Shown here: piece after piece, positions 48,201 to 60,700 of the stretch
Layout: the number at the start of each line of letters is the position of its first letter
How positions within the stretch are numbered: the first letter of the stretch is position 1
Assembly (NCBI GenBank): GCA_019914995.1
Contig: CM034131.1
Location: 5,674,501-5,738,500, forward strand
From: Acanthochlamys bracteata
Taxonomy: Eukaryota > Streptophyta > Magnoliopsida > Pandanales > Velloziaceae
DNA length: 64,000 nt
Direction of reading: 5' to 3'
The notes under the pieces: generated by a model
The model's database searches: none
Told to the model about the DNA's origin: nothing
What the model saw: the letters and a program-made list of their open reading frames with translations, nothing else
Translations under genes and position numbers: made by a program

Positions 48201-50850
48201 TTTATGAATCAGCAGTATGGTTATAGCTTATTCTTTTTTCAACTGTTGTTCTGTGGTTTAGTTTGTATTATAATGAAGTGATTGTGTGGTACAATATCAT
48301 CATTTACCACTACAGCAAGTACGTGCAATTTAAGATAAACTAAGTCGACCACAGTGAGAATGCATTTGTAAAGAATTCTTTCTGATAGTAATCTGTAAGA
48401 ATTTTTTTCTATGGGATGAAAAGAATCCAACTCATGTATGATTCATCATTATATTATACGGTTCTCATATGTTTCTCGTGATTGATGTTTAGTTTCCTGC
48501 ATCATGACTGTAGGAGTTCACTTTAGGTGCTTGAGGCAGAACTAGGGGATACTTCTTCAAAGCAAAATGTTGACATGGTGAGAAAATAGAATATAAAATT
48601 TTATTTTCATCTGGGCTTTTACATCCATAGAAACAAAGCTTTTATGCAGCATTCCTAAAAGATTATGTGCATCACCATGATGATATGCTTCATTCCTACC
48701 AAAAACTGAGTGATCTGTGGTTTGGGTGAGATGGGATCTGTAGCTTTCTATGAACATTTGCATATGTTGCCATTTTCATTTTTACATCTCACTTTTTTCT
48801 GTTAATAAGAATAAAAGTACCAAGAACAGAGCATCAGCTCATTAAGAACGAATGAGGTGACGCCTGTCAGGACATTGAGAATTAGAATTTGTTGTTATAG
48901 CTGTATTAGAATCAGAAGGTACTTTTTTTGGTAAACTTATGTATCTATTAGTGCCGTCTATTGAATTGTTATGGTAAGTTTACATCACAAAGGAGCACCA
49001 TGGTAGTTCCTCGCCGATGTGATAAGTTCTGAATTGCTTCTTGTGATAACTTTACACGCTGACCAGCTCAAAATGCTACTGGCAGTGCATCTGTATATGG
49101 TGGTACTTTCGCCATTCAGTTTCACTATTTAGACATAAACAAATTACAATATCATGACTAGAATACCTAGCTTGTTCAGAATCAAGATCCTTGATGTTCT
49201 ACATGATTTTTTAGGGTAAATATAGCAACGAATTCTAATTATATGCACCAATCAAGCTTACCTCTGCATTTATCCCTGTATCTGTTTGTGAATCAGTTTT
49301 CTGGAGATTTCAGGATGAAGATGCAACTATGATTTGAGAAGTAGAAGTCCTTTTGATTTGCCTTTCTATTGTTTAGAAAGTGGAACTTAACACATACTTG
49401 CATATAAAAATTCATGTTCTGGTCTGGGATAATTTTTCTATGGCAAGAAACTAAGATGTCGAAGTTATATTTTCCTAGCAAGTACACTTGTATTAGATCG
49501 TATATTACAACTTATGATCCTCTGAACTTTGGATGACTTTGTTAAACCAACTTTCACTTTGCTATGTGGTGATTATCATCTAAAAACTTTCATTTCTCAA
49601 CTTGATTCACTACTTCTCTATGCGGGTGATTACCAATCTAAAATGCTTTCATTTTATTAACTGTGCAGGTTAGACTTAACCACATGGGCTTCGCATTGTC
49701 AAGGGCATTCATATCATCTGTAGTGGAAATGATACTGTCACTACCTCAATATCGACAGGTAAATCACTGTACCTATTTGGAAATTAGATACAATGGCCAA
49801 TTACTAATAATCATCTGAAGCTGCTGTAGAGGCATGCTTTATATAGCATAAAACTATGTTTTACTTTTGAAGTCTTTGACAATAGAAGGAATTTTGGGAA
49901 CTTTCAGTTTAGGAACATGACAGTGATAGCTCGTGAGAGTATCATGGACTTCAGCATGCTGTTTACACAACTAGGGAATTGTAGATAAGTAGCATGCAGA
50001 TAATACCAAACCTTGTTTTTGATGCTAGACCCTTCAATAGATCGCATCATAAAGCAGCTTTTTGCTTACCCATCTTACCGTTACTATTGTCCCTAAGCTT
50101 AATTTTAGAGCCAAATGATTATATGAGTAGGTAATCTAACTAGTCAGTAGCGCTCATTCTGGTTTTTTACTCACTACTTCCCTTGTTTCTTTAGCATACT
50201 TCAGTTATATATGTCTAATCAAATAGGACGAAAATGGTCTTTGCATATAATTTTGTGCTCAATGCTGAAGCTTCATCAAAGCAGGAAGAATGCTGCCACT
50301 GTTGGAGACATAAGTTTGCTCATTATTGTACCAAGGACGAGTTTAAGATGATTGTTGGTAGTGTAAATGTCCATCTTGTACACCATCATTCCGTTGGTTT
50401 CCTACTTTCCCATTGCTGATGTTTTTGACGTTGGTTTGGATACAGCTAAACAGAGAGTACTCTGATATTTGCAAATCTACGCATGTACCTGCAGTTGGAG
50501 TTCTAGAAGTCACAAATTTGTGCAATGTGCTTGCTGACCAGATTGAAATATCCATTTCTTAGAGATGATACTACTTGATTGTTTGGTCTTAGTGCTCTAC
50601 TTTTGATTCAGGGCTTCTTAAACTCAGCAAAGCTAAGGAAGACAAACTCATAAGTGTGACATCAAAGATTTATGCTTCAGACATCAGCTTTGCATTCAAG
50701 GTGAAAATGCATCCCTATGTAGTTCAGATTTCCTTTGCGGTTCTCACCAAGAATTTTGTCTAACTCTTAACCATACAAAGGGAGTAAGATTCTTTTGGAG
50801 TTGCCTAAATTAAAGAGGAAAACTACATATACATGTATAGTGCTTTGAGA
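45259..50850 (+). pseudogene. CDC6: CDC6 unprocessed pseudogene
   Basis: Fragments follow the order of plant CDC6, the AAA+ ATPase that loads MCM at origins. In order: a basic N-terminus (45259-45414); SAEKPKWNPR (45527-45599); Walker A GCPGTGKTLS (45700-45895); ILESFQPCKK (46800-46901); Walker B VIVDELNYF (47034-47140); LDSANQFLPKLKSLN (about 47228-47287); FPAY-stop-KDQILKILQERL (47454-47527); FGVFGPLALEFCAR (47912-47962); KVAAESGDMRRAL (from 48043); VLEAELGD (about 48518); NHMGFALSRAF (about 49675-49760); SDICKSTHVPAVGVLE (about 50444-50541); LLKLSKAKEDKLISVT (about 50612-50700). Breaks: an in-frame TAA at 47486-47488, ten or so residues missing before Walker A, no recognisable exon for the CTSL region, and a frameshift in the segment near 50280. 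Introns are kept, so this is a decayed duplicate or a lost gene, not a retrocopy. Confidence 0.88.
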
Positions 50851-50859
50851 ATCGATATT

Positions 50860-51980
50860 ATTGCTACACAAGCTGATGATATAATGCCTAGTTTTTCAAG
50901 ATCCATGACACCTGGGTGGAAAGGTATGTGTTTATCATATGCTTCGCACTAGCTCCCTGTTATTCACAATGCAATCTTATTCACTAACACATTTTGCATC
51001 GATTTGCTGATTACCTTATGGCAGAGGCACCAAAAAAGTCAGCCTAAGGCGGATGCGAAAGCAAACAATTGAATTGTCAAACAGAAAGGATACATGAATC
51101 TGGAGTTGCATTGTTAGATCCATCGGATTACAAAAAAAAATCGTGTAATAAGGAGGTCCCCTATAAAATTTAGCTCTTTCCAATGTAATTCACGGGGATC
51201 CGATTATTATTCTTTGCATCTGTAAATGTTCCTACAAAGTATGAGATGCCAAATTATTTGCAAAATGCGAAATGTTTTATCAGCCAATGCAAAGGTGTCA
51301 ACTTTTTCTTGTACGTTCGTTCCCTTTTTGAATTAGAAAAAAACAATATTATTTTAGGAGGGACGGATTGTTGGCATGCTCATGTCAATAGATATTGTTT
51401 ATTATCAGTTCTTAATGCGAAGAGCTGCAAGATGCATGTTTCCTGGTCTAAATTGCACTATGTAATGATTGCTCCAGAAATTCAAGAAGAAAGGCATCAT
51501 GCATTCAATAAATAGTTAAAAGATCAATAAAGTTGTTCGCACCTGAGAATTATGCCCTTTTATGTTCACCCAAAAAATTGACAAATTTGCAGAGAGCAGA
51601 AGCTTAGAAAATTCTACTACGAGTTATCCAAACAGATAAAATAAACAACATGCTGCTAGTACAGCAACTTGCAAAAAGCAAGAATGAACCATAGAAATTT
51701 TAAAAGGTAATTTGCAAGTACAATGCGTAGATGATTAGAAGTTTAAGAGGTTAAGGTCATCAAGAAAGTATAAACAAAATGTCATAACACTAGAAGAAAA
51801 GACCCATGTTGGCCTAGATTCAATATGGTGCTCGAGAAACTTAAACATCCAACACCATATAGAGGTTGCTCCTACCCTTCACCGAATTGAGTAATAATCT
51901 AACAAACTAATCTAGGCATTGGATGCAGGCCGCTTAACCTCTTGCATCCTTATTGCCCAAGAAAGAGGATTTCTTCCTAA
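50860..51980. other. Convergent intergenic region
   Basis: Lies between the CDC6 relic (+) and the bHLH gene (-), so it should contain both 3' ends. Short open frames here (for example about 51246-51515) lack recognisable sequence. No repeat of note. Confidence 0.45.
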
Positions 51981-54900
51981 TTATGTTACTCTTTCATAAG
52001 CACCACCAACTTGCATGTGAAGCCATTCAGCTGCTGGCCCTTGACCATATTTACGTGCTTCTTGTGAATTGAATGCAACACCAGAAGGTGCATCATACGA
52101 CTGAGTGCCAAACTGAGGCTTCAAACAAGAATAGTTTAGTTCACTTTGAAAGCAAGGATTAGTTTCAATGATACTTTCAGAAAAGGTGAAGATCCTAATA
52201 CGAATAACTTTTGTCAAAACTCTAATGTGAAAATCGATATCATAACAAATCCAAGATGGGAGCAAGAGATCTTGACACTGAAAAATCATTATCAATCTCT
52301 GAAAAGGATGGCATTGTTTCATTTCCTCATTAAGTAGTAAAATGCTTTAGAAACTCATCCAATCTTGTATACAAGTAGAATGCTTATGCATCAGATGATC
52401 TATGGTCCAAGAGCTGTCTGCATAAATCAAAAGCAGCATTATGCAGGTGTGGATTATGTAGTTTGCTAGCTAAGACTTATGCCGCATATGCTATCTAACC
52501 TAAGCAAAAAATACAAATCGCGATTCATAATGGAGATGCATACCGCACTCTCCATTAATGAACATGGGGAAGCCAAGCACACCATTCAGACATGACACAA
52601 ACAGTTCAGCCAACGAAAAACCATAGAGGCATTATCACAAAGACAGCGCCTGGTAGCAGCAATAGAAAACTTCATTCATGAATGTTGAAGTCAAAATAAG
52701 CTCGTAGAACACCCTTTCTGGAAACGACTCAATATACTAACTGCTTGAACTTAAAATCAAGAAACATAGGATAGGTATTTTCAACAAGCATCTGTTCTAC
52801 ACAACTTACTTCTTTTGCAGGAAATGCTTCAATGCCAGAACTCATGCGAGCATTCACAGCCTCCAGCTTCATTGAGAGGAACTGCCAAATTTAGAATACA
52901 TTCATGAAACATGTTCAAATCCTACTATACTTTTAAAAGTACTAAGCTAGCAAAATACAAACCTCAACTTGGCACTGTAGGGCCTGGATATAATTAATTA
53001 TTTCATCTAGCACAGATGCTTTTCCGATAACCTACACCATAAGACTTGATAAGATTGCCTTCCGGAAGAGCCTAAGCCCATGGGAAACAGGGCTAACTGG
53101 ATTGGACTAAAAATAATGCAGTCAAAGTTCACCTTATTACATCCAGGGACCAAATCCTGAAGAATCTTCATCCGTTCACTTATTTTCTCTCTCCGGGCCT
53201 GTTGATTAAATAATATAATTAGCAAAAATAAGCAACATTAGCTGAGTGCTTGAAGTGTATAAGCCAACTGCTCTGATAGAATACAGTTTGTTTACACACT
53301 TACTACTTCCAAATGCTAATCACTAGGTTAGTAGGGACAAGAATAAAATGAAAACCACCCTAACAGGATACTTACAATTGTCTGCCATTAAAATAACTTG
53401 TGAATCACTAATGACAACTTACTCTTTCTGCCAGGCTATGGCTGTCAGTTGCCTGTCCCCTTCTTGCTCTTACATGAATGTAGTCTTGCTTTGGCGGTTC
53501 AGAAGGCTGTGAATTTTGGTCCTTTTTACACGTACCAAAACTTGTCTCAGCTTCAGCTTTTGAATTGCCATTTTCATCCTTACAACTTCCATCTCTGAGA
53601 CGCTTGCCTTCGCAGTAAGTTTGCTGTTAACAAAAACCAACTATCACAATCTATTGGGAAATTTTGTGAAGTATTCAAAGACAAAAAGAAAACCATCAAG
53701 ATAGTTCCTTGTGTTACTAGTTCAGCAATGAGCTTGTCCCATTATGAAACATTAGAAGCATCAATATCAACATACAACAAAACGTGCATAAAATGAACAA
53801 GACACAGAATTTACAAGCATTAGTTACAATTTCCAACTGGCCCCACTTATACTAAATAAATAAACAGTGCAGCATCCAAGAACACCTAAACCAATAAATA
53901 TAAAGAACACAACAATGAGAGGGAATACTTAAGAGTTAAGCTTCTCTTAAGGAGCACAGAACCTAGCATACATTACATACATCAATACACTCATGAATAA
54001 ACTTTTACTCAGGTCTTGGCAGTTGGGACTAGAACAAAGAAATTGAAGAATATTCATTAGGGAAATTAAGAGAATGCAATACCATAGGTGGAAAACATAG
54101 GAAATTTTGCAATTTCTTGTAATAAGCCTTTTCCATTCAATTTCTTGCACTGAATGGTGATAGTCCTTGACCACATTATTCTCATTTCCACAAGAAAGAA
54201 ATCACTAAAGAATGTAAGAACAACGAACTAAATAAAACATACTGTATAACAAACTAGAATTAACTCAATCAAACCAAAACCAGTAGGATTAATGTTTGCT
54301 AATTATGAGATATACAGGTATAAAATTAGCAAAAAGACAATGTAGTTCTGGTTTTCACACATCAGTTCGTTCTCTTAAAAGAGATAGCTTCACTAGAATC
54401 AACTCTAATGTCCTTGATGCAACCAGCAATTAGAAAATGCAAAATAATGACAATTCATCGATGTTGACATTCAATGCAAAATAATGACAATTCATTGATG
54501 GTGACAGTCTCTTTCTTGCTTCATTGCTGGACAAAAAGTATGGTTATAAAGTAAACAGTTGCTTAAAACCATGCTTCGTTTTCATAGGAAAATGGACCAT
54601 ATGCAAACTTACAAAAAATAACTGAAGAATTGCTAGCTACAGAGCAAGCGTGATTAAGACAATGAGCTCATTTAATACATTTTACATATGATTGGCGGAA
54701 TTGGCCAAAATAGGGCCAAATCTGAGCTGCTCAACTGCTCTTCCAATTGACTGGACTTTGAAGATTTCTAAACAAAACTTCATACCGCTTAACTTCTCCC
54801 TGATCAAACAACCAGGAGGACTAATTCTGAAATCCCAAATATCCCATCCATAAGCAGTCAGCCAACACAGCCAATCACTAAAGAACAGACGAACATAACT

Positions 54901-55568
54901 AACAATACCCCTTCAAACAAACACAACAGATGCTTGAATTCCAAATTGCCCAACAAAACTTTTCGGTGTTCACTTTCCTTATCTGCCTGTCGAGCAAAAC
55001 GGTGATTTGATAAAAAATTTCATTCCCCCCACCCCCCAGGCGATAAACAATTCGTTCCTCTCTATTTTCTCAAACCACAAACTCAAAAGAACCAGAACCC
55101 ATGAAACTAATCAAGTAATTTGAGGAGAAAAAAAACCCAAACCCACGAAACTAATCAAGTAATTGAGTCGACAAACCCAAACCCCATGGAACTAACACAA
55201 TTGAGTAGAAAAAATCAAATTCCATGAAACTAATCAACTAATTGAGTAGAGAAAACCCAAACCTATGGATCTAACCAAGTAATTGAGAAGAAAAAACCCA
55301 ATTCCATTAACTATTCAAGTTAGTGAGCACAAACAAATCGGACCTGTTCCAATTCGTTGCTGGTAGTAGATGCCAACTTGGAGGATTCGTCTTCGGAAGC
55401 TGGTGCTACTGCTGTACTCGTTAGATTTCTTTTTCTCCTCTTGTTATTCTTGTTACTTGAAGCAGTGTTACTACTGTTATTGTTGTTGCTTCGAACGGTG
55501 AGGTTTGAATCTTCAGCAGTAGAAGAAGGATGGAGATGCCAAGGGATCTGGGCAGAAATTTGGTCCAT
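51981..55568 (-). CDS. bHLH79: bHLH transcription factor, bHLH79-like
   Basis: Six exons, right to left: 55568-55344, 53623-53423, 53198-53133, 53031-52963, 52881-52810, 52112-51981, giving 254 residues. The N-terminus is Asn/Ser-rich with a basic KNNKRRKR patch. [20 protein letters not shown] leads into the bHLH: basic residues H137, E141 and R145 form the H-E-R triad for G-box (CACGTG) binding, then the first helix, loop [16 protein letters not shown] and second helix [20 protein letters not shown]. The C-terminus [15 protein letters not shown] matches the bHLH79 group. Relatives (BEE, CIB, BPE) act in brassinosteroid, light and organ-growth control. The domain is split by three introns, as in this subfamily. 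Intron 1 carries a minisatellite just after the exon. Confidence 0.92.
54435..54508. repeat. 38-bp tandem duplication in bHLH intron 1
   Basis: AATGCAAAATAATGACAATT and the following CATCGATGTTGACA recur 38 bp later with two substitutions. It lies in intron 1 of the bHLH gene. Confidence 0.75.
55085..55325. repeat. Minisatellite of ~40-bp units in bHLH intron 1
   Basis: About six degenerate units of the form AACCCAAACCCATGAAACTA + ATCAAGTAATTGAGTAGAAA are arrayed head to tail. Units differ by substitutions and small indels. The array ends about 20 bp from the exon 1 donor site, so it lies near the 5' end of the primary transcript. Confidence 0.85.
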
Positions 55569-55717
55569 GTTTTAACATGAATAATGAAACGAAAAGAAAA
55601 ATGGAATCTTGAACTCTGCTTCCTTGCTTAATTGATTGCTGCTATTGTGTTAGTGTTTTTTTCTTACAAGATGCTTGATTGAATCAATCTGGATTTCTGT
55701 AGTCTGAAGCGTAGATT

Positions 55718-56545
55718 TAAAAGCCAACTCGGTCCACGAACCGAAAAAATTACCGAATCACCGGTTAACTCAACGGATCATTGAATTTTTATTAAATCAA
55801 ATCAGATTTATTAAATAAATATTAATATATAGATATAATATATGCATTATATAGTATCTATTTTAGCAATTATTCAAAAATTTAAAAAATTGTATAAAAA
55901 AATATTGAATTTTTTTTTGAAATTACATCTTTCATGTTTTTGAATAATAATATTTAAGACAATAGCCAAAAAATCTAAAATATAATAAAATTTTTATATT
56001 TTATGCATTATAAAGGACAAACTAGCTATACTAGTAATGAAAATTGCTTAGCAGAGCGGTAACGATAATTAACAAGAAGAAAGATAATGATGCCGAAAAG
56101 AATTCAATTGAAGGAAGCACCGACGGCTGACGAGAGGCGGAGGAGCAACGTGCGGTAGCAGCAATAGGGCCCGCAAGAATCAGTACGCGAAGAGGGTCCA
56201 ATAAGGATCGGCACATCAAAGATGTTCGATAGAAATCAATAGAGCGCGACAGCAGTAGCAATGATAGGCACCGAGAATGACAGCGAAAGAAGGGGGATTG
56301 GAGTTAGAGCAGAGATGGTTCTTAATAAATGAGTGCGTTGAGCGAAGTAGCTTAGTAGTGAACTCGTTTTATTTTATTTTATTTTTTTAATAACACGGGT
56401 CAATTCATTCCATTAGGCGATCGAGTTACTCATAAATCAGTTGGGTCAATTAAGTTCTTACCGATTATTACATACCGAATTATACTATTCACCAAATTCA
56501 AAATTGGTGGCAGATCGCCGAGTTCTTGGTCGAATTTTAAAATAC
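55718..56545. mobile_element. Probable MITE upstream of the bHLH gene
   Basis: A block beginning near TTTAAAAGCCAACTCGGTCC and ending near GACC/GGTCGAATTTTAAAA shows rough inverted ends (TTTTAAAA with CTCGG/CCGAG). Inside are ACCGAA and CCGGTTAACTC words typical of non-autonomous hAT-like elements. A GC-richer insert (56040-56300) has no recognised protein. The element sits about 150 bp upstream of the bHLH start. Confidence 0.4.
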
Positions 56546-56574
56546 TGTCCTGAAGTAGCTCGGTAAACACCAAA

Positions 56575-57780
56575 AAGAGTTTACTTTTGGGAGACTTTAA
56601 ATTGAATTTTATTTTAAAAATAATTTTTTTTAAAATTGAGTTTGTTTATGATGGATTCGGCTTAGGCTGGGATAGACGATGCTTTATTACTTTGTGAGGA
56701 AAAGACTTTGTGAAAAATTTGAAAGTACTTTTAAAAAAATATTATTTTTTAGACATAAATTATATATGTTTATTTAATAATAATGAATAATAATAATAAA
56801 TTTTTGTACTTTTTGAAATTTTAAAATTTTTTAAGATATTATAGAAGAGCGTGAAATATAAAAGTTAGAATGTAAAGGAGTTAAAAATTACTCCCATAGA
56901 CTAGCTTTTCAGTTAAATCTCTATCATGAAATTGGGTTGTGTTTTTTTTCCCATTAAAATTGCAAAAGGATTTAAATAATAAGTTTTAAGCCAGAAAAGG
57001 AAAATAGAAAAAATACAAGAAAGGGAAAGTTTCATTTTTCTGTTTTATAGAAGAATTGTGTCTAGCATTGTTGCTGTGCTTCTTTCCTCATTTTGTGGAT
57101 TTGGCAATGGAAAGGGACGCGAAGGTTTTTTGTTTTCTGGCTCGTTTTCCTTGGGTTCCATCAGTACACTGTTAGTTCTATTGTGTTGTACCACAAAATG
57201 TCCTGCATGCGTTTAGGTGTGTTTGCTTTGTGTATGATCTTTATGACATGGTTGATTTTAGACCACAAATTTATTCAATAACCATCTAAGAAACTTCAAA
57301 TGATCTCGATCATGTTTACCGATCCACCAAACTCTTTTTTTTTAAATTTATTTTTAATACAAAATAAATAAATAATTTTTATAAAAATTTATTTTTTAGT
57401 TTTAAATTTGAAACATTTTTAATACAAAATAAATATAAATTTTTATTTTATATATTTTTAATTTTATTTTTTAAACTTACTTTTAAATTTATTTCAAAAT
57501 AAATACGTAGATATTGATTCTAGAATAGAAGGGCATTTGAAATAATTTTAAAAGAAATTTTTTTTAAAATATAGAATATTTTTATTTTTTATAAATAAGT
57601 TCTATTTTTTATTTTAAAAAAATAAAAAATATATAATAAAAAAATCTTATTTCGTGAAATCTTTTCTCATTTTCTAAATTTTTAATAAAAATTTTAATAT
57701 TTATAAAATATGTATTAAAAAATATGAAATTAAAAATTAAAAAGTTAATTTTTTTGGCAAGCTGAAGCAAACGCACACCA
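56575..57780. repeat. AT-rich MITE-like elements with unique DNA between
   Basis: AT-rich elements lie at about 56575-56860, 57325-57500 (family 1-like, TTTATTTTTAATACAAAATA repeated) and 57530-57780 (family 2, GGCATTTGAAATAATTTT at the left and GAAGCAAACGC at the right). About 56870-57320 between them has no recognised gene. Confidence 0.45.
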
Positions 57781-57799
57781 TACAGCAAATCAACTCTCT

Positions 57800-60700
57800 T
57801 CCCAATCAATTGGTACCTTTGAAACTGTTTTGAAGAAAGGATGTGCAAAAGAACGGACACAATGCTTCTTTCCCATTGAAATGTATCCATACATAGGTTC
57901 ATACTCCTTTCTTTTCTAATATGATTTCATAGTTTCCAGTTAAACCAGTAAAACGCCTTGGGTCTCTAGTAGACCTTACAGGAGCAGCTAGTACAACAAG
58001 AGATGATGGTAACATTATAGACAGACCATGACTGACACGATATTTGTTGGCAATCAATAACATCAATGGAGGATATTTAAGAAGCCAAACTACCTATCCG
58101 GAACTATATATGAAGTATGATTCCTCCTAACAGGTTTAACAGCACCATGAATTGTATCTTGAACAGCTACCACCATGAATTGTTTCCACCACTCTCAACT
58201 GTGCGCAAAAAAAGCTGTACTATCTCTAATCTATGCAGATCATTTAGTGATATCTTTCTGGTAAGCATAACATTTTACTTAGGCCCCTGCAAAGAGCATC
58301 TGGTGTGTAAACAAGAAAACATTTTTTTACCCAAGGCCTCTCTGGCTAATCTCAAGTTCAGCCGCTATGAAGGAGAACTGGCCGCCTAAAGCCAAGAAAT
58401 CACCCTATCAAAATTCAAGCTTTGCATTTAGTTGCCTGTGATCTGAAAGTCAGAACTACATATTGGGGACGTCATGGAAAAACAGTTTTATATCTTATGC
58501 GCATCAATTATAGTTCGTGGCTATCGTCTACATCCTCATTCATAAATATCAAGAAAAATATGATGTCAACTATAAAAAATAATAATCTAGCTTCAGAAGC
58601 ACAACTAACCTTTATGAAATTTATAGTCTTCACACCTAGACACCGTATCTCTTAAAACCTTGCCAAGATTTGGTGTTACGTTGTATGCTTGATAGGATCT
58701 TCGTAATCAAAAATAGATCCCACCAGAATATATGTTAACTCGTTAAGACAAACTTGGTATTAGATGTTCAACATGGAAAGCACAGCATCAGTTCCTCAAA
58801 ACAAGAAACATAGGATCAGGGATATAAGATCTGTTTGCGAATCATAAAACAGTAATGACACAACAGCAAACTTAAGTAGGAAGACATAGGATGGTTCAAG
58901 GTCACAGGAATATTGTTTGTGATATGAACAAAAGCAAAAAAGAAGGGAAAGGTAAGTGGTACTATAATCAGGATTGACATGAAGCCTAGAGCGAATCCTT
59001 CATTAACACGGCAGATAGTGGTCCAGAAGAGTGGAGGATGTGGGAAAAATGCTTAGCAGTAAACAACCTGCAATATTTGAAGCATAGGGCATCAGTAGGA
59101 TTGAAGATAGACTAAAGTTTTACATCATTGTCTGTTATAAGACAATCAGACTGATAAAAGTATACACCAAAGCATGTTGAGGCCTAATCTTTGTCAAGTA
59201 CTCTACTGTTGCCTTCCCAGGTTTGATGTTTGATATTCTTGTATCCGTTTTCGTCAACATTGACGGTACTTCATTTTACTTCAACAGCATCATATACATG
59301 CTGTGAAAAGAAAGGAAGGAAAGTACACAGGAAGTTAAGTATATATGAGATTATACCAAAGAGTGTTACACTACAAGAAGATAAGTTCCCTAAATTTTTG
59401 AATAAACTCTCTTTTCTTTGAAGATGCATCAGTGCGCAAAATATCTACTAACATAGCTAGGAAAGGGCATAAAATTCCTTTTGTTTTAAAACTTTATTGC
59501 ATCAGAATATTAATACTAGATGTAACCAGTTCTAACAGTATAGAGAAGGTTCATTAGTTATAGGCTTCCTTATCTAACAGATGCACAAGCTTGAAAGCTT
59601 GACCATGACTAAGAGCAAGCCAATAACAAGTAAAAGGAAGAACTGGATATTTACGATGTCAAAAATGTTCACCGCAAAGACAATAAATGCATAGATTACA
59701 TAAAAACCTATGGTTCTGCACTAGATGAAGAAGCAGGGTTTAGTATGTCCTTTAAGTTTTCCCAAAATGATGTACCAAATATGCTGCAGATGCATGACTT
59801 CAGAAATATGAAAAGCAGGCATAGAGTCATTTGAGGTCAAGAATGCACAACCGAGTTTCAGAAAATCACCTTGCAATAATGCCAGGAAAAGCTAGCAAGT
59901 GGCTGTTGTGAGGACAGGCCCAGTGGGATTGATGTTGAAGGGATGAGACGGCTGGACCTCGGTCAAATCTGAATTCCCATCCCTATCCATAAAATCATGA
60001 TTCTAAACAGAATGGAAAGTTACAAGTACAATGGCATGAGAATAGGTGGTGAACAGTGCAGGAATCAGTTTTTTATGATAATTAAAGATAAAGTTGGGCA
60101 AAAGAAAAAACTTCCACAAAGTTCTCTCCCCATAACAAAGCAAAAAGCTAATGGAAATGTTGAACACAAAAAACACAAACCTCGCCGTGGAAGCTAGTTT
60201 AAAAGCATAATACTTGATTCTTCTACAACCTTCTGTAACTAGCATTGCCCACATAGTAACCATGACAAATATTCCTAGTACAGCAAATAGACAGGGGAAA
60301 AAATTTACTGCATGCCCTGCAATCACAATAAAACATCAACCCTCAGCAATTTAGGTTTACTTCATGCCTACCTTGAGATTATATACGGATAGTTGCAGGA
60401 TATGAGAGAGCTACAGGAAGGATTACAAGCAGGAAAGTGAGACTTCAATATCCTTGCTGCATTCGGTAACCATGGTTAAAGGACAAACATGTAGTAGATG
60501 CACAATGAAATTCTCGGACATATACTAGTACATCTGTGAGTGACAAGCAAAGACATTAGATAGAAAAGACTTAGCTGAGAGCTTGAAGGATGTCATATAC
60601 TTAAAAGCTCAAGACGAACATGATGTAATACTAGACTCTTCATGAGCACAAACAAAGAAACAAACAAATTCAATCAAGGTTGCACATAATTCTTAAGCTT

